A DNA stretch of 64,000 bases from Callaeas wilsoni. Lineage: Eukaryota; Chordata; Aves; Passeriformes; Callaeidae. This document shows, piece by piece, positions 48,743 to 61,700 of this stretch (the first letter of the stretch is position 1; every line of letters begins with the position of its first letter). The notes below the pieces were generated by a model. It saw nothing but the letters and a program-made list of their open reading frames with translations. It ran no database searches and was not told the DNA's origin. The stretch is taken from contig VWPU01001264.1 of assembly GCA_013398955.1 (NCBI GenBank), positions 124,001 to 188,000 on the forward strand, written 5' to 3'. The position numbers were made by a program, and so were the translations under genes.

Positions 48743-49949
48743 GATGTGTGTGGGAGTCTTTTGTCAGTGGCAAACATATTTTGAGATTGTCTGTGAAGTA
48801 TCGAGATTATTTTCTTTTAGAAACGTTTCAGAAAAGAGCAGAGGCAGTGAGGAGGTTTTCTGTATGTCTGGAGGTTCATTCAAAATTTTCCCAGACACTC
48901 CAAACTCTTGCAACTGGCCGTTAGGAAGGGATGTTTTTTCCAAGGGATTTTATTATACAAGAAAGGTGCTCTTTAAATATTCATGTATTATTTAGGACAA
49001 AACTTTAGGTTTTTGCCAAGATATTTTCCTTTCTTACTCTAAGGATGCAAGTGAAAAGGGAGGAGTGGAGGACAGGAAAATAAAGTGTCTTTTATTGCTG
49101 GACTTAGTTTATTTTCAAATTTTATGCAGTGATTTGACTTGCTATTTATTTTATTGAGCGTAGTTTGTTCTTTAGAGGTGGTTCTGCATTTTAGAAACAC
49201 TATGGCACTCAGATAATTGAGATAATTAAATCACAGTGAGATAATTTTATCTTCATTTTAATTCTGTGCATCACTCACAGATCTTAATTTAACAACACAT
49301 TCAGATGAAAGATTTCTGACTTGAGATATCTGTGGTGGTGTAAGGAATAGGAACCATTTCAGGATTATTTCTTCATTTGCTTGCATAAGGCAGATGCTTT
49401 GCTGAAGGGTGGCAGTAGCAAAGCTGATACCCAGGCTCCAGACATGCCAGTCCCCCAATGGTCTGAACCAAAATGCAAAGCTCTGTTAGCTCAGGGGTGT
49501 AGTTGACTCTGTCACAGCTGGTTCTGCCATGGGAGGGTGACAAAGTTGTACTGGGTTCATGTGGGGCAACAGTTTTTGCATTTTGAAGTAATAAAATGCA
49601 TTTCTCTATGTGCATGTGACTTTCAGTAGTATTTAGATATTCTGTCGTGTTCTAAAAGGTGAAAGAAAAGTGGAGAAGAGAAATGGGGGTGTTCAGTGAC
49701 ACATCAGCAGCTCTAGATGTCTTATAATTTCAATCTATACATTAATTATGGCAAGAGGCAATTTTATGCACGAGTGCAAATCTTATGTAACAGAATGTAT
49801 TTTGTCATTAACTGGATGGAAAATTTTGTCACTATGAGCAATTTTTGCTAAAAATAAATAAATCCATTTTGTAACCAAATGCATTTATTTAGAAACAAGG
49901 GACGTCTGTCTGATTGGGAGGGAGTGGGTGTTTTGAGAAAGAGGTGGCT
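48743..49949. other. Non-coding stretch with tRNA-like words
   Basis: At 49487-49498 TAGCTCAGGGGT fits the tRNA A-box, and GGTTC at 49520-49524 could start a B-box. The spacing is about 10 bases short of a tRNA and no acceptor stem can be paired. At best it is a tRNA-derived repeat relic. Three 'gataatt' words cluster near 49212-49245. No gene is seen. Confidence 0.5.
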
Positions 49950-50016
49950 TGTGATTCAGAACTCCTTAGATCTATTCTTGGTTCTGCTGCTGATTGGTTG
50001 GATCTCAAATCAGTGG
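49950..50016 (+). mobile_element. MIR/CORE-like SINE fragment
   Basis: The stretch 'tgattcagaactcctta' followed by 'gatctattcttggttctgc' and 'tgctgattggttgg' parallels the MIR/CORE segment from the end of the A-box region through the B-box (GGGTTCTATTCCTGGCTCTGCCACTGA). The 5' and 3' parts are not recognisable. It lies about 1.3 kb downstream of the better preserved SINE, in the same orientation. Confidence 0.48.
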
Positions 50017-53000
50017 AAAATGGGCCAAACGTTCTGTGACCTATAACGAATCACATCAAAATAAAAGTCATGTTTTAGGCAAAGAGTTTCTTAACCTGTC
50101 TGGCTTACAAGAACACAAGAATTCTGATGCAAGAAATATGATGTGCTACTTCTCCAGTCCCTTCCCTCTGACCACCTGATTCTGGGCATGCTGTGCACCT
50201 TCTATATTTGGTCAGTTTTATTTCTATTGCTCGATCAACACAGAAGTATTTTTCTAAAATCTGGGACTCTAAATATACCATGAATAGCAACACATATAGA
50301 TAGGTATAGATATGTATGTAGATATGTATTATATATAGTTAGTATGTCTAGAACTTGTTTTCTTTTTTCTTTTTGAGGGAGCAAATCTGGAGCTGATGAA
50401 GTACATTTTTGTATTAAAATTCTGATTACAATATTGTTAAAAGTCTTGATTTTTTAAAATATTTTTGAGTCTTTTTAAACAAATAAAAGATTCCACAGGT
50501 AGCCAATGAAAATAATTCTGTATACTCTTACCCACTTTAACTCTAGCCATGTTCACTGCCTTTCATTTAGGATCACAGAAAGTAGAAGAGCTTTCCCAAG
50601 TTATCAAATCCTGTTCCCAGTGTTCACTGGAAACCATACAATTAAATAACAGATAAGAAAATTCCGTAGTCTATTATCACAGTCCCCAATAAGCTTTCCA
50701 TACCAAACTTCTGACCTGCAGTGAAAACCTGGAGCCAGAACCATAATGTGTTGCTGCAAAAGAACAATAACAAAAAATTAAGTTAATGCTGATGCATTAG
50801 TTTCTTGCAATACGGGAGAATAAAACTTTCACATAAAGTACTTATTTGGCAAATCTATCTTTTTTGGGTGTTCTGCCCAGAGCTAGAAGGTTGTGAGATA
50901 ACTAGAGGGCAATCCTATTTCCAGACTGCACCACAAGTCTGCCTTCCAGCAGCAAAGCCATATTGAACATTTACCTTTCATTCTTGGAAATACTTCCCGA
51001 GGATGGGGGAGGGTAATTTAATGTGGTGTATACATCCCATTATTGCAGACGGGATTTTTTGTGTATTTCAGTTTAGATTAAACAATATGGAAGCAATTCT
51101 CAAAGGGCACCATGTTCTTGTTGCATGTATAGCATAATGCTACTAAAAAATGGAATAACTGAATCAATAGAATGTATAAATACGTATCTTCTTTACCCAT
51201 CTGCACAGCTACAATGTGTTTAATGTATTAATTAAAACTTTCAGCAAAAAGAAAAATGAAGCTTGAACACTAATCTAAAACTTTTTTTTAAACATTTGTC
51301 AGGAGTGTACTGTACAAAACAACATCCTTAACAACTTAATAAGTAAGTGAAAAACATTGCAATGGGTAGTGGATCTTCAATGCTAACAGTTATTGCAAAT
51401 GATAGATTAAAAAAAAGTTTAAATCTCTTAACTAGTGAGGACTTAGCTGTTGCTGGGTAAAGGATACTGATCTGAAACCTGCTCTAGATCAGGGGGGAGA
51501 GAGAGAGAAAGGTTAGAAGTCTGACTTTTAGCTCTAACACAAAATCAAACATCTGTTCTTCCAACAAAGAAATTTGCAGATAGTAACAGGGACTATACAT
51601 CTCAATCTGTTCTATGTTCATGTGAGCATACATTCCACAAGGTGCATTTGAGGTACATTTAATTAGAGCTACAGTAGTGTAAATGTATTTTAAAGTGTTC
51701 CAATATGCTGACTTTTTTTAGTTTCATTTCCCATGAAATGCTATGCAGTGGGCAGAACTCTCCTTCCCACCAGTGGGAAAACGAGGATGCTTTCCTGATA
51801 CTGTTGTTACTGATGTAACTGAGCACAATTTGTCTCAGTAGATGAGCAAAACAATTTACTCATGCACTAGAACTTTCTGTCCTGCAGGTGTTAGCATTTA
51901 GTGATGACAACTCTGACAAACAACACTGTTTGCCAGGAAATTATCTCCTTGTATCATACATCTACAATTCCTTGGAAAATTAATTTGCCGCATAGAATGT
52001 GAATACATTACCAGCCTTTAAAACTTTTCTGTGTGGCTTTGGAGGTCTGGAAATGTATATCCCACATTTCCTAGCTGGCGACCTTTGTTCTCAATAGATT
52101 TTCTGAGATGTGACTACTTCCAATTGCAAGTCCCATTTCTGGAACTGAACTTCTCCTCAGCTGAGAGTGTCAAATGAGGATGTAATCAGCAATAAATGGT
52201 GCATAGAAAACTAATGTAACAGGGAGTGCAAAATACGTGAGATGCCAGGAAACCTTAATGTTATTAGGACACAGGCTGGACTCTAGGAGACAGCTATATT
52301 CCATGAGGGTTGGGAAGCCCAGGATAGAATGTAAAGGAACCTTTGAAAAGTCCTCCCCACATAGTTATGATATCACATGACTGACAAGTGGGGGACCAGT
52401 TGTGGGCATGCTCTGAAATCCCACAGCGTCACTCTTGTTTTGAAAACTAACAAGGTTTCGTATTATCATCATGCAATATTCAAATGGTACTGCAGACAAC
52501 CACTGAGATCTCTAGTCTGAGTTGTCATTGTCTGGACTGTCCATGCCCAACAGACTCTTACCCTGGGATGTGATCATGACAAATTAAACCTGAATGTCTC
52601 TCATCATGGATAGTCAGGACTGCCAGATAATATATGGAGAAACTTTGTGTCCCTCCCTGCAACGTGGAAGGTTTATGAAAAATCAGGAAATCTCAAAATG
52701 AAGACCTCTAAGCATAAGGACCTCTCAGCTGTCTTGGTTGGTTTTGTGGGGTGGTTTTTTTGGTGTTTGTTTGTTTGTTTGTTCATTTGTTTGTTTTTTA
52801 ACCAAAAAAAAAAAATCACATTTTCTTCTAACATAAGGGCTATGAACTTCTTTAAAAAATAATGAGCTAAGGTTCTCCTGTAATGAAATAACTTGAGGAG
52901 TTGGGGATTTTTGAGGATCTCTAAACAACACAAGACTGCAATCAGTACAAAAGATGAGGCAGTTCAGGTCTGTATAGGCTAACAAGGTCTGACCTACTCC

Positions 53001-53376
53001 TGCTGTTGATGCATTGCCATTAATTTGGGTGTGACTGTGCTCATCACTAATAGACATTTGAGTAGTGGTTTATGACAAATAACTAGGAATTTTTATATCC
53101 ATCAACAGGCTGTACAGGGAATGATCTGAAAGCCATGCAAACAAGAAGCAGAACATTGTATTTAAGCTACTTCTGTAGTTCTCATATTGAACCTTTAGTA
53201 AATTATCTGGCTGACTGCATTTTCCTCAACAGTAATATTTGAAAATTATTTATGTTATTGTTATATACCTGGTGATTCCCCATCTGGTATAAGTTATTTT
53301 AGCATGATATTTTTTTAGTTCTGAAATAATCCTGTATTTAGTTTGTAAAACTGTTTAGCAAATATTCATTATAGCT

Positions 53377-53378
<2 letters not shown>
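50017..53378. other. Non-coding stretch with simple repeats
   Basis: Simple repeats are a GATA/TATG-rich patch (50297-50338), GTTT units (52765-52799) and a 12-base A run (52804-52815). At about 50572-50640 'atcacagaaagtagaagagc' and following bases faintly recall a CR1 3' region, but I cannot support it. No gene is seen, although 50400-52640 is notably poor in open frames. Confidence 0.6.
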
Positions 53379-53407
<29 letters not shown>

Positions 53408-53410
53408 NNN
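53379..53410. other. 29-base T run ending in an assembly gap
   Basis: T fills 53379-53407, followed by NNN at 53408-53410. The three Ns are a placeholder, so the true length and content between the T run and 53411 are unknown. No AATAAA on the minus strand lies just beyond the gap, so a retrocopy tail is not supported. Confidence 0.95.
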
Positions 53411-54039
53411 GCATATTAAAGATTCAAGACTAAGCCTTCAGCTGGAGTAAGCTGATCTGGCTACCAGAGTAGGCAATCCTTTAACTTTGTGAAGACTTTC
53501 AGACATAGCCAAGAGAAGAATAAGAAAGTCAGTGCAGCCCTTGTATCTGTCTTATTGATCAGACCTTAATTGCATCAAGAAACAAAATGTTTTAAAAATT
53601 CTTTTGTTTGGGCCAGAGCAGTTTATGAAAAATGTATCTATGGCTATACTATACCATGTAGAGGGCGTTTGTGTGTATTGTAGCGGGAAGGGTGCAGAGC
53701 TAAACAAAACCATTAATTTTAAAAGGATACTTTAATTGAAACTGAGCAAAAAGTGGAAAATTATTTATCCAAACAAACTTTGTATCCCATAAAGGTGTGG
53801 GTACATAAAGCACGCAAGCCCGTTTCTTATTAGATTATTTCAGGCCTTCACAAGCTGTTTGCTTACTCCAATAGCAACTTGTTGATAATAGGAAGCCTTT
53901 TGTGAGAAACGGCCCAAAAAACAATGGAAAGCGTCAGATTTAGTAAAGTGTCTAAAGAAAGTCTTAAAATGACACCCACGCTACGAAGGGAAGACCAAAT
54001 TTGCTTTTTCTGAAGGGAATTTGTGTTTGTCAGGAAGGG
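53411..54039. other. Non-coding stretch, no feature seen
   Basis: AT-rich sequence between the gap and the CpG-rich region. A weak CTCF-like word (gtagagggcg) lies near 53658-53667. No gene is seen. Confidence 0.55.
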
Positions 54040-55250
54040 CTCCTGGCGGCTTTGTTTCCAGGCCTTGATGTGTGACCAGGAGCCTCCAGGCCTCCCGTCA
54101 CCCCTGGCCTTGTTCTGCCACCGCGCTGCCCACCCATACCGACACCGCAGGGGGAAGGGTTTCAGAGGAGCCGGAATCAAAAGCGGAGGGAGGAAAAAAA
54201 GTGCTTTTCAGGGTCTGATGTGTGGGAATCAAATGAGAGGCCTAGCTGAAATCCGGTCGCCAGGCAACCATAGTGATATGCTGAGGGAATATCATTAAAG
54301 TTGGAAACTAAGCAGTCGCTCTGAATTAGCAAACCTGACCGCCGTGCGGATGATGCGCCAGAGCCACCTCAGCCCCCAAGCGCCGTTTCTGCACGTAGAA
54401 GGGGGAAAATAGCAGCTGATTTGTGGAGTTTTTCATAAAAAATAGACAATGGCTGTCCAGACACGGAGTTGGTGGTGAAATATGGTAACTGCCAGGCTTG
54501 CAGCTGGCCCTCTGACACAAGATTAATAAGTTGCCGTTTCCTAGCCGACCACAACCTAGTGGGAACTATCCGGCATTTTTCCATGAATTGTGGGTAACAG
54601 CCTTCCCGCAAGCTGGCCTACTTTACTGCTCTGCTTTCTGCGGATCGCCCAAAGTGCAGTAAACATCTGTGGCTGCAATGAGGTCAGCGGACGTGGTGTC
54701 CGGCAGCCGCCACCTGAGCAGCCCAGCCCCGTGCACAGACCCCGGGGCTGGGGCTGACCCGCAGCACGTCCACTGGGAAGGCGCCCGTGGCTGTGGGTTA
54801 AGCACTTCACAAAGTTTTGCTGCAACTGCAGCGGGGAGGGGGCGGCGGGGGACTAGGTTCGGAAATGACAATGTGACAAGAGAGCGGGAGCAAACCTATT
54901 GAATTAGATTTAGGCTGCGCTGAATATTATCATTGACACGAACAAGCAAAGCTTATCTGCTCTTGCCTTCTTGAAAGGCTGAATGAAATTGAATTGCCAG
55001 CCTCTGTATTTTACCACCGTTTGGCTGAAGCGGCTCAGAGGCATACATGATCGCTTAAAAGGAAGCCAGGTTGAGTCAAACTGCAAAGCGTATGTATGCA
55101 TTTTTGACAGCAACATCTCAAACACAGTGTGACATGGCATAACATTTAGAGGTAATTTGATTACAGGCACTGTGTAATGCAAATCAGACTTCCACAAACA
55201 TGTTAATTTTTTATCACAATAGCTCACCAACACAGTCAAGTTTGGTTTAT
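54040..55250. promoter_or_regulatory. CpG-rich, site-dense candidate enhancer or promoter
   Basis: I count about 40 CpGs in 54040-54890, far above the rest of the window. The sequence is repeat-free and unusually even in texture through 55250. Recognisable sites are an RFX X-box-like half-palindrome (54256-54268), two RBPJ-like words (TGTGGGAA 54221-54228, AGTGGGAA 54558-54565), a GATA word (cttatct near 54951) and a perfect octamer ATGCAAAT (55177-55184). A G-rich stretch (ggagggggcggcggggg) lies near 54834-54850. Together these suggest a regulatory element or an unannotated CpG promoter. Open frames cross it on both strands (for example 54669-54902 plus and 54623-54871 minus) but are expected in GC-rich DNA. 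Confidence 0.42.
54256..54268. promoter_or_regulatory. RFX X-box-like inverted repeat
   Basis: GTCGCC-A-GGCAAC matches both halves of the RFX X-box (GTTGCC..GGCAAC) with one mismatch and a one-base spacer. RFX factors control ciliary and neuronal genes through such sites. The motif is seen; function is inference, supported a little by its position in the CpG-rich region. Confidence 0.45.
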
Positions 55251-55729
55251 TTTAAGTTATCTTCAAGCTACATTTTATATTATATTTAGGCTTTGTAATG
55301 TAATTGTGTGTAGTTGCCCACAAATTATAAAGAGGTAGAAGTTCAGTAAATCTCCTGGGTTCTTTCTTTCTAGATTTAATTTTGAATGATGATATGATGA
55401 AAATCTTTCTTTATATTACATAGATGTTAGAAGAGAATAATTTGAACGTTTCTTTAGGCATAGAAATTTGGAAGAAACAAGTTGCAGCTCAGTTTCATAG
55501 ATTATTTTCAGTAGGAAAAAGCGTGAATGCATTTGTGTCTTTAAACTTCTCTATGATCAATTTATTCCCTTAGGGCCACATGCAGCTGAGTTGAAAATAA
55601 TTTTAAATATTAATTTTGTTGGTACGTAGGCAGGACCTGTCAGAGTAACTCTGAATGTAAAAGTGCAAGGTTTGAGCTTTCTGTTTCTGGGTTTTCTTCT
55701 GTCCTTCCATGCAACGCTGGTGAAATAGG
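55251..55729. other. Non-coding AT-rich stretch, no feature seen
   Basis: AT-rich sequence downstream of the CpG-rich region. No repeat, RNA gene or exon is visible. Confidence 0.6.
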
Positions 55730-55775
55730 TTCCTTCTTTTTTGTCTCAGTTTCCCCAGCTTTATGGAGTACATTC
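55730..55775 (+). mobile_element. Possible MIR/CORE SINE tail fragment
   Basis: 'gttccttcttttttgtctca' followed by 'gtttccccagctttatgg' resembles the 3' portion of MIR (CTCTCTGTGTCTCAGTTTCCCCATCTGTAAAATGG). The upstream body is not recognisable, so the match could be chance. Confidence 0.28.
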
Positions 55776-58700
55776 AGATTCACAAATGAAAAATATCACA
55801 AGGAATGATATTTGAATGTCAGCCTGGGGAGAATATTTTTAAATTTTGAGCTTCTGTTTTCAGAAATTGCTTCATGGAGCAATATTATTCTGATGATTCA
55901 GAGCTAATGAAAATTTCAGTGGTGACAGGGTCCTGCAGGTAGGATCTATCTCTCAAGCTGGAGCACGACATAATCCCCCGCATGCGATATCTGTCAGATA
56001 CCAACCAAAAGACTCAGCACTGGCAGGTGGTTGCCAGCAATGTCCTCTGTAAGTGGCACTGGAAATCAGTCTGGTTTGAAGCAGCCTTGAAGTGTCTTAG
56101 TTGGAGGAATAGGAGAAGCTTATGAGAAGTGGAGAGATGGTATGGCACAGTTAGGTGAAGTTTGATCAACCCAGTGAATTCAGAATGCAAACTCCAGAAG
56201 TGAAGCAGAGCTGAGCACAATCAGGGAGAAGCCTAGATGATGAGCACCCCAGGTGACAGCAGAAACTGAATATGTAGCCATTCACCTTTGCTTAAAAGGC
56301 AAGATATCTCACCTTGTGTCTTTGCTATAGCTATAAAAAAGAGTTCTAGCATCTAGCAGCCATGATTATTCCTTTCCAGTATGTGTCAAGGACTCCTTTT
56401 GAACATGTGTAAAGATGTAGGTAAAAGAAGTATTCCCCAGTCAGTAATAAAGAGGAACCCAAAACATAAACACAAGTGATGACTTGTATGCGGTAATAAT
56501 TTCCAGCACATCAACAGATCTACCACAATCTTCCACGCATGCTTTTAGCTCTTAAAAAATGAGAGGTAATTCACGTTTGCTTAGCCTTCTTCTCTGAATG
56601 AGAGGAATTAGCTAATTCCAGATACCTGAGCCGCCACCTTGGAGCACATGCACAGACAGTTACCGTGAATCAGAGGTCGTGCAATAACCTCTTTGTACAT
56701 GAACATCCAGAGTTTATATGAACCAATCCCACTCAGTTATAATGAGAGAGGACAAGTTGCCTTGGGCTTCGCATCCACAGAAACATTAGTGCTGTCTGCT
56801 GCCTCTGTGTCTTTTTGGGTCAGTGTAGCTCTTGCATTTTCTCTGGTTCTTTGTATAATCTCCAGCACTTTTAGAATACACATTTCTCTTGTGAGATTTA
56901 CCTGGCCTGGAGTGAGGAGAGAAGCTTAACAACATGAGTCCCTTTTATTTACAAGAGCATTCCTCTCACGATCTCCACCTGTCACAGACGTGAGGTTTAA
57001 ATGCGGCTCTGTTTCTTGTACATATTACTCCCTTACATCCCAGTGATTCTGGACCCTGTGGATACTTAGAAAATGGGTTTTCTAAGAGGCTGAATATTGT
57101 TGCCTTTCATTCAGTAATATCTGTCACATCTTTATGGCCACAAAAAAATTCCTAATTTGTCAATTAAGTTTTACTTATACTCTATGCCCTGAATTATTCG
57201 GGACTAGTGAAATAAAGTACAGGGACAATATTTTTCAGTTACAGTAAGAGTGCTTCATATTTAGTGTGGTGTGTACTTTTGAACAACAAATGAATATGTT
57301 TCCAACAAATGAATTGGTTTAGCATTCCCATGTGTGTTCTTTCAACCAATGCCACCTCTCAAGCCTCTCTGGTCCTACAGAACCTCTTGATCCTTTACCA
57401 CTCCTTGACATAGTTGGCTGTTACTACAGCAAAGGCATTGCACTGTTTTTCACTGCCCACTGCAGCTTTTCTGGTTTCATTGGCTCCTGGAGTCATTTGG
57501 ACTCTCTTCCTGCAAGGAAGGTGAGTCACCTGAGTGACTGTCGTTTTCTGGAAGAAATAGATCTCAAGCAAGGCCAGGAAGAAAGCAGCCTCTCTTCCAT
57601 CCCACAACCAGCTCTTCAGGTGTGAGGGCAGAGCTGGCTGTGCAGAGAAAGAAGTGGCTTGCCTCATTTATAGGATTTCCAATTACTGCAGCATTAACTC
57701 AGACCTGGCCACAGAGCAGACACTTGCTGCTCAGCTCTACAAATCAACCATCCGTTTGCATCCGTGCCTCTCTGCCTTGCTGTGTGGCAGAGGGAGAGGA
57801 AAGGGTGAGGCTCAGAGAACTCCCTGGTTCTTGGTGTTAACGAGAAGCCAATGTGATCTGTGAGTGTTCTTCAATAAGTGATGAACGGGACTTGTAAGCA
57901 CAAGAACACATCTTCTTGTTACCCGTGTGTACCTTCCTTGATATCAGATGTCTGTATTACTACTCCTCCTATTGTACCCTGGGACTGTGATTGTACACTG
58001 AATGTTCTTTATCTATTTAATAGTCTTATGTAATCAAGTATCTGGAAAAGTAGAGGAGCCTGATCAAGAAACATTCTCCTCTAGTCCTGAACTGAACAGT
58101 ACTGCAGTTTTATTTCACATCTTTATGCAAAATAGTACTAAAAATCATAGCAGTGCTCTGGGTGCTGTTCTGAATTGGCAGAAGGGGTAGCAGAGAGTGC
58201 CAGTTTAGGTACTGTATGAAACAGTGTGTACAGGATAAGATCTTTGATTTTTCTGAGCAGATGCTTTCTGATAGAAAATAACACCCCTTGATTTTTATTA
58301 GTTCTGAGGATTTTCTGTGTACAGCATAGGAAATCAGTAGGACAGTGACTAAAGTCTCCTGCCTCTACTAATGTTGGCACAGAGTTTTCCGTGACCCCAA
58401 AGCCCACAGCCTTCTAGTCTGGAGCTGGGAAATTCTTCAGATGATCTTTGTCCCTTGAAATATTTTGTTCACATTTTCAAGTGCCACATAAAAAAATAAC
58501 TTCTTAGCAAATAAGTAAGTAAACCCAAACAACCTATGCAGGAGGTAATAGATATATATGTGCACATTATCACTAGCCTGATTTCTGTTGCTGTCAAAAG
58601 TGTGCACACTTTGCAAAAGCCAACTTTTGAGACATAGAGAGTAGATTTTCGCCAAGGGAGAGCTGTTGGAGTGACTGATTGAATTTATCTCTGCAACACA

Positions 58701-61700
58701 TTTTTAATAAAATTTTAACCTTCCCATAGATCAAATATATGACAAGAATGTGACACTGCAGAAGGAGTAGTTTGGGTTTCATGAGGAATTTACTGGACAC
58801 GCAGTTAAGAGGAATTACCTAGTGATCAGCTTGGCCTGTTCCTGCTGCGAGTGCTATGATGAAAGGCTAATTCCCTGTGCTCCTGCTTTTCTTGGCCACC
58901 ATTGCAGTGCGCCTTGGGCCAGCAACTTTGGTCTATAAGTAGATGTGATTTAACCCTTATGGTTTATTCTTTGCTTGGCCGTCAGTTGATGGCAAAAGGC
59001 CAAATGCTAACAGCCATGGTGGCTGAACAGCTGGACCTGCATGCATGACATCTCAAAAATTACTTACATACTGTCCCCTTCATTGCAGTGTGTTGATCTC
59101 TTCCTATTTGACTGGTGTGGTGGCAGAAGCAAGATTAGCAACCTCAGGAAGAGCACGAGGCTAAGGGTTTTTTATTTTATTTCAATGTCGCTGAGTAGGG
59201 CAACTGCTGAAGTAAATGTTCTTTCGACATGATACATAGTTGAGCACCTTTTCTCTTTAATTATAACTATAAAATTTTGGAAGGATTTCTTCTGGTTATT
59301 TCCCTTATTTACTATATTCCGCTTGTTGAATTTCTGCACATTATTACTAAGGAGAAGGAAGAAAAATTTTTCTTGGAGGCAGAATTTACCCATCATAACA
59401 TTAGTAATGAACAGGAAAGAGAACTGTCTGCTATCTAATGAAAACTAAAAATATTTATGCAATAATTCTGGAAGCTTGGTGTTTAGTTGGTAGAAATTGA
59501 GTGAAATTTGAGGTAGTGAGATGACTTCTGTAAAACTAACAAATGCAGTAAAGTAGCCTGCACAACTTTCCCTATGCAAGAAAAGAAATCCTTTATGTTT
59601 CATTTTATTTTAGGCAAGCAAGTGGTTTTGCTGTCAGCACCACTTGTAGCAATATAATGAAAGTGAATAATTTTAAACAAACCCTCAAATACTCTCTACT
59701 TTGTGTTAGGATTATGCAACTGAGAGAGAATAGTAACTTCTTAAGAAAAAGAAGCAATATGTGACATTTTGTCTGTCAGCACTGGTGAAGTGGAATACAC
59801 AAGCTTATTTAAAAATGAGTTTTACTTCACATAATGATAAAATAATAAAGGAAAAAGAAGTGGTTTAGAGTATAATGAACCCAAAGCACCCAAGCAAAGA
59901 ATATTACAGAATCAGCGAGGAAGAATATATGCAAGCATCCTGTGAAGAATAACATGCTTTGGTATGGGTTTTCTATAAATTATTCTTGATATTGTGGAAG
60001 TGGACACTGAGGAAGCCCACCAAGACTGGTAAGTATATGACATTACTCCTGTGTAAATTGGAAAGGGTCAGGCCCTGTATGAGATGCATAGTCTTCTTTT
60101 GGTACAAGATTAATGTGTCTAAATTTAAGCAGGATAGAGGACTTTTTAAAAACACTTAATGTTAGGACTTCTGCTGACCTAAATGAGAGAAGAGCTTGAA
60201 CAGCACAGAAGATTTTAGAAAATCCTGGGTTTTGTGTACATGTTGTCAAATCTTTAACTGCACGCTAAATCAGCCTTCCAATTTTAAAATTGATTAATGA
60301 CTTGTTTAACAGACCAGACTGAAAACCCTTTGAAATTTATGGAAAAAAATTCTGATGATTTCAGAAAGCTTTGGATCAAATTTGGAATCAATTTTGTTTT
60401 GGATGAACTTGGTTGTTTTGCGCAAAATAGTCAGGCAAAGGGGATTAGAGCTGAATGTGTTGATTGGTACCAGTTACACCTTTTAAATTTGTGGCATTTG
60501 GAGTGGAATTCTTTTTGCTTTGAAATATAAAATAAAGGTAGAGGGTTTTCTGAGATACAGATACAAATTAGATTCAGCATTTTTTCACAGCACACAGTAT
60601 TTATCGTTTATTCCACTACCTCTGATGTTATTGAGGTACACACAATCTTAGAGAAACATTCCTCCAGGTAGATGGATGTTATTGAGGCTAAAAAGAAGTT
60701 AACTTCAGGAAATGTGTTTTGTGGTTCACTGTGTTCAATTCAGTGCAACGCATCTGGCTATAGCTTGATTTATTTTCCTGCATATTTTGGATTTTTATGC
60801 TCAGTTGTGATGCAAGCAGAGGGAGTAGAGACTGGGCAAAAAGTGTTTCCTTGAAGTGCAGTATTGCTGTGTGCAGCAATCCCCTGTTGTGCCTCATCAG
60901 TCCCAGGCTGGCCCTCGGTCTCATGGGATACTTCCAAAATAATGCCAAGGAACCTGTTGTTATTCTTGGTTTTGCTACCTGTGAAATTTGGTGGTAAGGA
61001 TCTGATTTCACCTAATCCAACAGGGAAACCACGATGCCACTTAGGTGGACTTTGCAAAACACTGTGGGTAGAATAAGGGACTGCCAAAGCTTTCTCTTGC
61101 TTCAGTCTCTACAGATAAAGAACCAGCTTCTGTAGGAGTGCCATGTAAAAGGCTCAGTGCTTCCTTGGCTCACACACTAAGAACAGATGCTTAATATTGA
61201 CTAGATACATTTGCTTTTATTGGAGTTACATTACTGTGTATTCATGCAACTTTCCCAAAAGAGACATTTTCCCCCTTGTGTTGTGTTTAAATATTTTCCA
61301 GTTAGTAATCTCATAATACTCTCCACAAAAGAAAATAATTTCATAGCAGAATAGACACATCCTGAAGATATCACGTCTTACATGAGGACTGGTCCTTCAT
61401 TAGTGCCGCAGTGGAATTCAGGTTTGCTAACAAAGCAGAATGTGCCCACGATATTAATGTGGTGTGATCGGCCACTTGATGAGGGAATAATTCATAGGCA
61501 TGCACTAACAAGGCTTTGACTGAGCTTTGCTCACCCTTTTAAAGGAAGACAGGGCTGTTGTTTTGGGGTTCAGTCCTGGCCCTTCTGAAGGCATGAGGAT
61601 TATATTGTCTCTTTGAGGTGTATAACAATGAGAGCACTGCCTCTTCCTGACAGGCCCTGTGCTATGCCTCTGTTAGAAAACAGAGCTCAGAGGTCTACCA

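Noticed and set aside
49487..49524. Functional tRNA gene
   Set aside because: A-box to B-box spacing is about 10 bases too short and no acceptor stem pairs.
50572..50640. Possible CR1 3' region
   Set aside because: Only the opening ATCACAGAA and loosely spaced words fit. The conserved CR1 tail repeats are absent.
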